From positions 2,480,001-2,544,000 of the forward strand of contig OY730443.1 in assembly GCA_963422705.1 (NCBI GenBank): DNA of 64,000 nucleotides, read 5' to 3'. The notes below the pieces were generated by a model that did not search any database, was not told the origin of the DNA, and saw nothing but the letters and a program-made list of their open reading frames with translations. Both the position numbers and the translations under genes were made by a program. Origin of the DNA: G963422705 sp963422705 (lineage in GTDB: Bacteria; Poribacteria; WGA-4E; WGA-3G). Of this stretch, positions 35,607 to 42,758 are shown one piece after another. Position 1 is the stretch's first letter. Each line of letters opens with the position of its first letter.

Positions 35607-36668
35607 ATGAATTTTCCTTACGAAACGAATCAAGCATGGAAGCAGGTAGCGAACAGGGTTGTAGAAGCCCAACAGCGGGTACTTGTCATAGGCGCGTCCG
35701 ATGTTGGGAAATCAACGTTCTGTCGTTTTTTGGTAGATGTAGCCCGGGGAAAAGGGTTCAAGGTAGGTTTCGTAGACACAGATATCGGGCAATCCCAAAT
35801 TGGACCGCCGGCCACAATCGGACTCAAATTTTTGGAACCAAAAAACGGAGATAACGATGCAGCAGACGGGCTTTATTTTGTGGGTGTCATATCCCCCCGG
35901 CGCAACCATCTTGAGATGATAACGGGGGCACGGTTGATGGTAGACAGCGCACAAGAAACAAGTTGTGATTTCATCGTCATCGATACAACAGGATATGTTC
36001 ACAACATTGCCGCAGCTGTTCTCAAACAGCAGAAAATAGAACGCCTCCGGCCACACCACCTTATCTGCATCGGCAGCGCTAGCGAATTAGAACGGATAAT
36101 CGCCCGCTACAGCCAGTTGGACTGGCTGACAATCCATCGCCTTCTACCACACAAGCGGGCCCGCACCAAAAGTCGTGGGGCCCGCCGCCACTATCGAAGA
36201 ACCAAATTCAGTGCCTATTTTTCAGGAAGTACCGTACAGAAGATGCCCTTCCAACAGATTAGCGGCGGACGCACGCCCTTTTTCATAGGACGCTTCGCAA
36301 ACGAGAAAGAGTTAAAATTGCTGACGCGTTTCGCAGAAATGGAAATCCATCATGCAGAATGGGGACATCGCGCACTATTCCTTATCACGACAGAACCCAT
36401 CTCTCAACTTGCGGTAAACCGCATTAAAAACCATTTGAGTCTAATCCATGTTACCTCAGAAATTGAATCACACTTTAACCATGCACTCGTGGGACTCCTC
36501 GGCGCTGCAGGTGAAACGCTCGCTATCGGAATTATTGAGACAATTGACTTTCAAAAGCGCCAAATCAGCATCCGCTGCAAAGCAGGTGTTGCAAAAACAG
36601 CTCGCACACTCCAATTTGGAGACTACCGAATAGACAGGGAATTGTTAACTCACCTTCAAAATGTCTAA
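35607..36668 (+). CDS. Clp1/Grc3-type polynucleotide 5'-hydroxyl kinase-like P-loop protein
   Basis: 353 aa. The P-loop GASDVGKS is at residues 29-36, followed by FVDTDIGQSQIGPPATIGL at 55-73, the signature of the Clp1 family (DxDxGQ). FIVIDTTGYVH is the Walker B region. A very basic stretch follows at about 180-200 (HKRARTKSRGARRHYRR), and the C-terminal third is beta-rich. In eukaryotes and archaea Clp1/Grc3 proteins phosphorylate 5'-OH ends of RNA. Bacterial copies are uncommon in my experience and have no settled role. It is located between sppA (11 nt) and an ABC exporter, an unexpected place for RNA processing. Confidence 0.85.
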   Translation: MNFPYETNQAWKQVANRVVEAQQRVLVIGASDVGKSTFCRFLVDVARGKGFKVGFVDTDIGQSQIGPPATIGLKFLEPKNGDNDAADGLYFVGVISPRRNHLEMITGARLMVDSAQETSCDFIVIDTTGYVHNIAAAVLKQQKIERLRPHHLICIGSASELERIIARYSQLDWLTIHRLLPHKRARTKSRGARRHYRRTKFSAYFSGSTVQKMPFQQISGGRTPFFIGRFANEKELKLLTRFAEMEIHHAEWGHRALFLITTEPISQLAVNRIKNHLSLIHVTSEIESHFNHALVGLLGAAGETLAIGIIETIDFQKRQISIRCKAGVAKTARTLQFGDYRIDRELLTHLQNV

Positions 36669-36707
36669 AGTATAAAGCGCAACTTGCGAGGCGACGCCAC
36701 GCCCAAC

Positions 36708-38579
36708 ATGTTTAAAAACCAATCCCAAAGAATTTTCTTGCGGTTTGTGACATACCACGCCCCTTACACCGGCTCGATTCTCCTCGCTATGGGATGTGCT
36801 TTATGTATCGCTATTTGTGACTTAAGCGCAATCCAAATCTTTGAAGATACGATTAACGCGTTTGAGCGGATTTTCGGAAACTCATTTGCCGAACCCGTCT
36901 CTATTAGATATTTTCAGATTAAAGAGCCCTTTCATTTTCCGGGCTTTGAAATTTCCCTGACGGATTCCGGCACCGCACTTCGCGCACTCTTTTGGCTACT
37001 CGGTGGTTTACTCCTCCTTGTTCTCATCAAAGGGCTCTTTGTTTACGGTAACGATTATCTGATGGCACGCGTCGGGCATAAAGTCACTCTTCGCTTGCGC
37101 GATGCGCTCTATCAGTGCATCATATTCGCCCCGTTAGGGATTTTGCGTAAAGAGCGCAGCGGCGATTTGATGGCACGCATGACTGACGACGTGCGAATGT
37201 GGCAGACTGCCGTGGCCGCCATGGCAAACATCATCCGCGCCATCACTTTGGTTATTGTCTTTATGACGGTGATGCTCATCAAAAGTTACCAAATGACACT
37301 ATTTGCGCTAATCATTCTGCCTTTCCTCGCCTACCTTATTACAAAGATTGGCACAAGGATTCGTAAAGCAAGCACAGAAATTCAGTTGTGGAGTGCTGAC
37401 ATCTATGCACAACTCAAAGAAACACTTTTCGGAATTAAAATTATCAAAAGTTTTACCGCTGAACAAGCAGAAATCGAACGTTTTGGCATGATGAATTGGC
37501 ACCAATACTGTGCAGCAATGCGCCGGGCAAGACTGGCCGCATTCTTACCGCCTACCATTGAATTTTTAGGCGCAATCGGCATCGCAGCCGTCTTCGGATT
37601 AGGTTGCTGGCAAATTATCAATGGGCAGCTCTCAACGGGGGGGTTCATCGGTTATATCACAATGGTAAGTTTGATGTTGAAACCGATAAAAACAATTGGA
37701 AGCGTTAACAACGTCTTGCAACAGAGCCTCGCTTCAGCGGAACGCATTTTTTACGTCCTAAATTTCCTAAGAGAGAATTCCTCTGAAAAAGTAGAAAGAC
37801 ACACGTCGCTATCTACCACAGGACGCAGCAGTCACTCCCATATAAAGCTTGACGGGGCGGTGAAATTTCAAAACGTTTCTTTTGCTTATCATCAAGAACC
37901 GGTGATTAAAAAGGTATCTTTTGAGGCCAGCCCCGGTGATGTAGTCGCGCTTGTCGGCCCGAGCGGAAGTGGGAAAACGACACTCCTTAACCTCCTCTTG
38001 CGATTCTACGATGTCGACGCCGGCACAATTTGGATTGACAACACGTGTATTTCCAAAGTAACTCTAAGTACACTGCGTCAAAACATCGCGCTTGTCCCAC
38101 AGGACACATTCCTATTTGATGGCACGATTCTGGAAAATATCGGCTATGGCGCCCCGGGGGCACCGCGTGAATTGATTATTTCCGCTGCAAAACAGGCAAA
38201 TGCGCACGAATTTATCAAAAGAAAGCCGCAGCGCTACGATACCTTAATAGGAGAAGCGGGCATAACACTTTCTGGAGGGGAACAGCAACGAATCTCTATC
38301 GCACGCGCAATTCTAAAAGATGCTCCTATTCTTGTACTAGATGAAGCGACATCCGCATTGGATACGCAATCTGAAGCATTGATTCAAAAATCTCTCACAA
38401 ATCTGATGGAGAACAGAACGAGTTTTATTATCGCCCATCGCCTTTCTACGGTTGTGCGCGCCGACAAAATTCTGGTTGTCCAAACCGGCGAAATCGTAGA
38501 AACAGGTACCCACCAAACACTACTAGCAAAAGGGGGCACGTATCACAAACTCTGCAAAATGCAATTCGGCATTGATTAA
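36708..38579 (+). CDS. MsbA-like ABC exporter (permease fused to ATPase)
   Basis: 623 aa from ATG 36708; the longer frame would need a TTG at 36684. Six TM helices (about 20-310) include an extra extracytoplasmic loop near residues 40-80. The NBD has Walker A GPSGSGKT (K423), the signature LSGGEQQRISIARA, Walker B ILVLDEATSALD and the H-loop IAHRLSTV. The form is that of type IV half-transporters such as MsbA or lipid and glycolipid flippases. Its place after glycan assembly genes and sppA suggests export of a lipid-linked glycan or lipid, but drug export is possible. Confidence 0.9.
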   Translation: MFKNQSQRIFLRFVTYHAPYTGSILLAMGCALCIAICDLSAIQIFEDTINAFERIFGNSFAEPVSIRYFQIKEPFHFPGFEISLTDSGTALRALFWLLGGLLLLVLIKGLFVYGNDYLMARVGHKVTLRLRDALYQCIIFAPLGILRKERSGDLMARMTDDVRMWQTAVAAMANIIRAITLVIVFMTVMLIKSYQMTLFALIILPFLAYLITKIGTRIRKASTEIQLWSADIYAQLKETLFGIKIIKSFTAEQAEIERFGMMNWHQYCAAMRRARLAAFLPPTIEFLGAIGIAAVFGLGCWQIINGQLSTGGFIGYITMVSLMLKPIKTIGSVNNVLQQSLASAERIFYVLNFLRENSSEKVERHTSLSTTGRSSHSHIKLDGAVKFQNVSFAYHQEPVIKKVSFEASPGDVVALVGPSGSGKTTLLNLLLRFYDVDAGTIWIDNTCISKVTLSTLRQNIALVPQDTFLFDGTILENIGYGAPGAPRELIISAAKQANAHEFIKRKPQRYDTLIGEAGITLSGGEQQRISIARAILKDAPILVLDEATSALDTQSEALIQKSLTNLMENRTSFIIAHRLSTVVRADKILVVQTGEIVETGTHQTLLAKGGTYHKLCKMQFGID

Positions 38580-38912
38580 CATATAGGACGTTCACACATC
38601 ACAGCCGAATCTCCACAAAAAATGCAATTTAGGTAAACCTCTATCACCTTATTAACGTCACAGATAAGTGACTGAGACGCAATTTTTTTGCACTTGCACT
38701 CATTGTATTTAAAGTGGAGTCCGGTGTGTTAAACGCAATGAAGACTTTCTAGGCGGTTCCGCTGGAGAAAGGTTTAGATAACAAAGGCGTTCACTTATTA
38801 TTAAACTTGATGGGGACAACCATTTCAAGGATGACAGAACAGGGTTTGTCGCTTAGTGGAATAAGGTGAACGCAACGCTTGACGAGGCGCAAGCCTATGC
38901 CGTATGGAATCT
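38580..38912. other. Gene-free stretch with a 14-bp imperfect inverted repeat
   Basis: Between the ABC exporter and the pentapeptide gene. GCGTTCACTTATT at 38787-38799 pairs with AATAAGGTGAACGC at 38860-38873 (one extra G), spanning 87 bp. It may be a small MITE-like insertion. No ORF with a start signal was found. Confidence 0.35.
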
Positions 38913-39488
38913 TTAATTTCGGCCTTTTTTCGTAATAGCACCTTCCAAATCGGCTTCACGATAAACTGCCTCGGAAACATCGACTTCGTATAGATAAGCA
39001 TTTTTGAAATTGGCACCGAGTAAAATTACGCCTATCAGCTTAATTTCTCCGAAAATTGCTTCTTCAAGGTTCGCGCTTTCAAAACTGGTTAAGGTTCCAA
39101 ACGGGCCCGGAAGCTTGCACTGGGGGCATCCAAGCGTGGCACGTCGCAGATTCGCTTGACGGAAATTCGTACCGCAGAGTAGACTTCCGCTAAGAAACGC
39201 GCCACTGAGATTCGCGCCCTGAAAATTTGCATCCGTTAGATTAGCACCAACAAGATAGGTGCGATGCAGAATCGCATCTGTAAGGTTCACGCCAGTTAGA
39301 TTGGCATCGTTTAGATTAGCATCCGTTAAATCCGTTTTGCTCAGGTTAGCACCACTCAGATTGGCGGCGGACAAATCGATGTCCGCAAGCGACTGATTCG
39401 CTAAATCTAAGTTCGCTAAATTTTCACCTGCAAAGGAGTCACCGGCAAGACAGCCTTTAATAATATCATTTTGCGTTATTTGACTCAT
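38913..39488 (-). CDS. Pentapeptide-repeat protein
   Basis: 191 aa from ATG 39488, with GGAGG 6 nt upstream. Residues about 25-135 are tandem A(N/D)LxX pentapeptides (for instance ANLSGANLSKTDLTDANLND), which fold as a right-handed quadrilateral beta helix; the last 50 residues are less regular and include one GC-rich stretch with CPQCKLPGPFG. Such proteins are diverse, some mimic DNA and protect gyrase. Nothing here tells which. It is divergent from the sigma factor gene with a 241-nt shared spacer. Confidence 0.9.
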   Translation of the reverse strand: MSQITQNDIIKGCLAGDSFAGENLANLDLANQSLADIDLSAANLSGANLSKTDLTDANLNDANLTGVNLTDAILHRTYLVGANLTDANFQGANLSGAFLSGSLLCGTNFRQANLRRATLGCPQCKLPGPFGTLTSFESANLEEAIFGEIKLIGVILLGANFKNAYLYEVDVSEAVYREADLEGAITKKGRN

Positions 39489-39665
39489 AAAATGCCTCCA
39501 ATTGGCATTAATTCTCAAACCGGGTTGCCGTGGCGTCAATGTCCGCCTTTTAAACTCGCTACAAACGTTCCAGCCAGTGAGAATGTAGGACTTTGGGTTT
39601 TATATAGAATACCACATATACACAGAAAAGTTAAATCTTTTTACGGTGTCCCGCAATATCCTTAT

Positions 39666-39682
39666 CGAACATTTACTGTTCG
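39666..39682. promoter_or_regulatory. Dyad CGAACA-N5-TGTTCG upstream of the sigma factor gene
   Basis: A 6-bp perfect inverted repeat about 48 nt before ATG 39730, in the divergent spacer. CGAAC and GTTCG are the half-sites of LexA boxes in Gram-positive-type bacteria, but the spacing here (7 nt between half-sites rather than 4) does not fit, so LexA control is not claimed. It may be an operator for another regulator. Confidence 0.35.
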
Positions 39683-39729
39683 CTGAGAAAAAAGGTTCAC
39701 CCAAACTTCTTATTCCATGAGGGGATGAC

Positions 39730-41364
39730 ATGAAAGACTTTGATGCGACTTACTTCGTAAGAGAAGAATTATTTGCGAGCGAGGAAAAACAGAACGAGCC
39801 CGTCGAGCCTCCCAGGGATGAAAATTTCGCATACCTTCAGAAAATCGCGAAGACGCCATTGCTCGGGACGCAACAAGAGAGACACCTTTTTAAAAAATAC
39901 CAAGACGGGCTGTTCACCTTTAACGCGCTGTTGAATCAATTGCCAGCATGGATACTGACATCCCTTGAATTTTCGGAAAATCTTACCGCCAGCGGCCAAT
40001 ACCACTTCGAACCTCCCCAAGCAGAACACGGCACAATCATAAAACAGGTTCGTTCACATATGCTTGTTATTCAGAATTTATTGGCAAAACTTAAAAGGCA
40101 GACAGAAAAATTGACGAAGCTAGAGAAAGCAATCTTTGCAGCCAATGCACATCTCCTTGAAAAATACATCAACGAAAATGCCTCTGCAGAACTCAGTCAA
40201 GCCGCACGCTCAGGGCTCACCAAAGCCATTGAGAATCACGGCGGACAACGCGGTAAAGCATTCCGTAAATACGCTCGAAGCTCAATTCGCAATAGCATTA
40301 ACATCGCGGCGAAACAAGGGAGTACACTTCGGAATAGAAATAATATAGCCTGCACCCAGGCGCAAGCAGCAGAGAAATATAAGGAATCCCACTATCAGAA
40401 ACGAACGGCAAAACCTTTTAACACCGCGGAAGAAAAAAGTGTCTTTGAGAATTTTGACATCACCTATTATGAAGTCAAACGTTTGTTAGAGAAACTGCCC
40501 AACGGAATTTTGCCTGAGAAGACATCGTCTTGGAAACCGAAAACCCTTCCCATAGTGATAGAATGCCTCCAGAACGAATTCGCCCATCTTAAGTGGCTGT
40601 CGAACAAACTTCAAGACGCAGATAGCTTGACACATAACACCAAATTAGAAATCGTTGAGGCAAATCTTCGACTAGTCGCTAGCATCGCCAAGCAACATTA
40701 CTTTAACAGAACGTCTTTAACCTTTCTCGATTTGATGCAGGAAGGCAGCCTCGGCTTAATGAAAGCGGTTGATAAATTTGACTATACCCTCAGTTACCGA
40801 TTCAGCACTTATGCCACGTGGTGGATTATGCAGTCTATTAAACGGGCACTGGACCAGCAAGGACAAATAATTCGTGTTCCTTGCTATATTGGAGAGGCAC
40901 ACCGCACCCTAAAGCAGACACAAGCTAATCTCACCATGGCACTCGGGCGCGAACCAACTCTTAAAGAGCTCGCTGAAGAAGTCAAACTGCCAGAGAAAAA
41001 AGTATTTGAAATTTTATACTCCACCAAAGAACTCGCTTCCCTTGATGCCTCTATCAGTGACGATTCACCTGACAAGACTTTCATTGACATGATTCCAGAT
41101 GAGTCTCAAATCACTCCCGAAAACTATCAGCTCGACTACGCTAAAGTTGAAGCAATCGTGGAAGTCCTTAACAAAGTGCTTAACCCACGTGAAACACAAG
41201 TGATAGTGTTACGATACGGCTTAATCGATGGAACTGAATACACATTGGCAGACATCGGCAACAAACTTAGTATCAGTCGTGAACGCGTGCGACAAATCGA
41301 GGGGCAAGCAATTGGGAAACTCCAAACACATGACGCTAAAGAATTGCTAAGGGAATTGCGCTAG
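39730..41364 (+). CDS. Sigma-70 family RNA polymerase sigma factor with a duplicated, degenerate region-2 block
   Basis: 544 aa. The functional set lies in the C-terminal half. Region 2 is at about 304-383 (ANLRLVASIAKQHYFNRTSL, DLMQEGSLGLMKAVDKFD, STYATWWIMQSIKRAL), region 3 at 385-460, and region 4 at 475-540 with the helix-turn-helix TLADIGNKLSISRERVRQIE. The N-terminal half repeats this order: LLNQLPAWIL (67-76) echoes LLEKLPNGIL (252-261), and LEKAIFAANAHLLEKYI and GLTKAIENHGGQRGKAFRKY (131-182) echo the true region 2. This suggests an ancient duplication whose first copy has lost the promoter-melting residues. It is possibly a group-2 or alternative sigma. It is divergent from the pentapeptide gene. 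Confidence 0.88.
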   Translation: MKDFDATYFVREELFASEEKQNEPVEPPRDENFAYLQKIAKTPLLGTQQERHLFKKYQDGLFTFNALLNQLPAWILTSLEFSENLTASGQYHFEPPQAEHGTIIKQVRSHMLVIQNLLAKLKRQTEKLTKLEKAIFAANAHLLEKYINENASAELSQAARSGLTKAIENHGGQRGKAFRKYARSSIRNSINIAAKQGSTLRNRNNIACTQAQAAEKYKESHYQKRTAKPFNTAEEKSVFENFDITYYEVKRLLEKLPNGILPEKTSSWKPKTLPIVIECLQNEFAHLKWLSNKLQDADSLTHNTKLEIVEANLRLVASIAKQHYFNRTSLTFLDLMQEGSLGLMKAVDKFDYTLSYRFSTYATWWIMQSIKRALDQQGQIIRVPCYIGEAHRTLKQTQANLTMALGREPTLKELAEEVKLPEKKVFEILYSTKELASLDASISDDSPDKTFIDMIPDESQITPENYQLDYAKVEAIVEVLNKVLNPRETQVIVLRYGLIDGTEYTLADIGNKLSISRERVRQIEGQAIGKLQTHDAKELLRELR

Positions 41365-41535
41365 ACTTTGTATCCGTGACTACCAAAGCAATCAGGCTGC
41401 CTTCATGCGAGACGTTCCGCGCCGATTTTGCTTCTAGAATAACGCGAAAAACAGTGACACTAGCAAGAACCGCTGTGCACGTAATTGCACGATAAATCGG
41501 GGCGATGCGACGCCAGGACTCGGAGGGAAACGGGA

Positions 41536-42758
41536 TTGAAAATCGCGTATTTTGACTGCTTTTCAGGCATTAGTGGCGATATGATACTCGGGGCACTCGT
41601 CGACATAGGTGTCGCACCGAAGATAATCACAGCTGAATTGGCAAAACTCCAATTGGATGCTGAATTTAGCCTAAGCTTTGAAAAAGCAACGAAACACACC
41701 ATTACCGGAACGCGCGCGGTTGTTAACACGCACGATGCGCAGACATCACACCCGGATGGACATCATCACGAACATGGGGCGAACCGCCACCTCGCGGATA
41801 TCTTAAAACTGTTTGACGAAAGTGAGCTTAATCCGGATATCCGCGATACCGCAAAACGTGTCTTCGAACGGCTCGCTGAAGCGGAAGCCAAAGTACATAA
41901 TACCACGAAAGCCAATGTTCATCTCCACGAAGTCAGCGGCATTGACTCAATCGTTGACATCGTTGGCGCCGTCATCGGTTTCGCGCACCTTAACGTCGAC
42001 GAAGTTTACGCATCCCCGCTCGCCCTCGGACGAGGGTTCGTACAATGTGCACACGGACTCATGCCCATCCCCGCCCCAGGAACTATGGAACTCTTGAAAG
42101 GTGTCCCAATTCACCAAACAGACGTCCCGAAAGAACTGGTTACGCCCACAGGGGCAGCGCTTGTCACAACACTCGCTAACGGTTTTGGGGTGATGCCGCA
42201 GATGACGCTGACTCAGGTAGGCTACGGGGCAGGGGCCCGAGATTTAGAACAACGTCCTAACCTTCTTCGACTCTGCCTCGGAGAAAAAAAAAAGGATTAA
42301 ATGAAGAAGCGGCTCAAGTAGACATCATTGAAACCAATCTAGATGATATGTCGCCAGAAATCACGGGATATGTGCTGCAGAAACTTTTTGAGAATGGCGC
42401 GCTGGATGTCTTTCTCACGCCTATTTTCATGAAAAAAGGCAGAGCTGCTACGAAGATAAGCGTGCTTTGTCATGCGGACTATCGAGACAAATTGATTACA
42501 GTCCTTCTCACCGAAACAACAACCTTTGGTGTCCGTTACACTTCCGCTGCCCGCGTCAAACTCCACAGACAGTTTACCCAGCTTGCAACGCCGTGGGGAA
42601 ACGTACAAGCTAAACAAGGGTATTTCAACGGCACACTCATTAAAACTGTCCCAGAGTATGAAGATTGCAAACGGGTTGCCGAAGAAAACAGCGTGCCGAT
42701 ACGAGATGTTTATGCAGAGGCAATCCGTGCAGTGCACAAATCACAGGTGCCACACTGA
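41536..42758 (+). CDS. larC: LarC nickel-pincer cofactor enzyme, joined by -1 frameshift (larC1 + larC2)
   Basis: The first frame runs from TTG 41536 (GGAGG 9 nt upstream) to TAA 42298-42300. It has the LarC hallmarks DCFSGISGDMILGALVD, HLHEVSGIDSIVDIVGAVIG and QCAHGLMPIPAPGT. The second frame (-1) continues without a start codon: VDIIETNLDDMSPEITGYVL and onward to 42758, which is LarC2. The product would be about 407 aa, the usual LarC size. LarC inserts nickel into the pyridinium-dithiocarboxylate cofactor of lactate racemase and relatives. In Lactobacillus plantarum larC1/larC2 is known to be joined by programmed frameshifting. No larA, larB or larE is in the window. It overlaps the convergent recQ by 49 nt. 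Confidence 0.88.
42288..42294 (+). promoter_or_regulatory. A_AAA_AAG -1 ribosomal frameshift site
   Basis: Bases 42284-42293 are ten A followed by GG. Read in the larC1 frame, the last seven positions are A AAA AAG, identical to the slippery heptamer of E. coli dnaX. The 0-frame TAA follows 3 nt after the heptamer; the -1 frame continues into larC2. No stimulatory stem-loop was found with confidence; a sequencing slip in the run of A is the alternative. Confidence 0.8.

Noticed and set aside
38913..39488. CRISPR-like or tandem DNA repeat
   Set aside because: The periodicity comes from 15-bp codon repeats of a pentapeptide-repeat protein, not spacers and repeats.
39666..39682. LexA/SOS box
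   Set aside because: Half-site spacing differs from both the 4-nt Gram-positive-type and the CTGT-N8-ACAG E. coli-type boxes.
42300..42350. larC2 as an independent gene starting at ATG 42348
   Set aside because: Conserved LarC sequence precedes that ATG in the same frame and reaches back to the slip site, so a separate start is unlikely.
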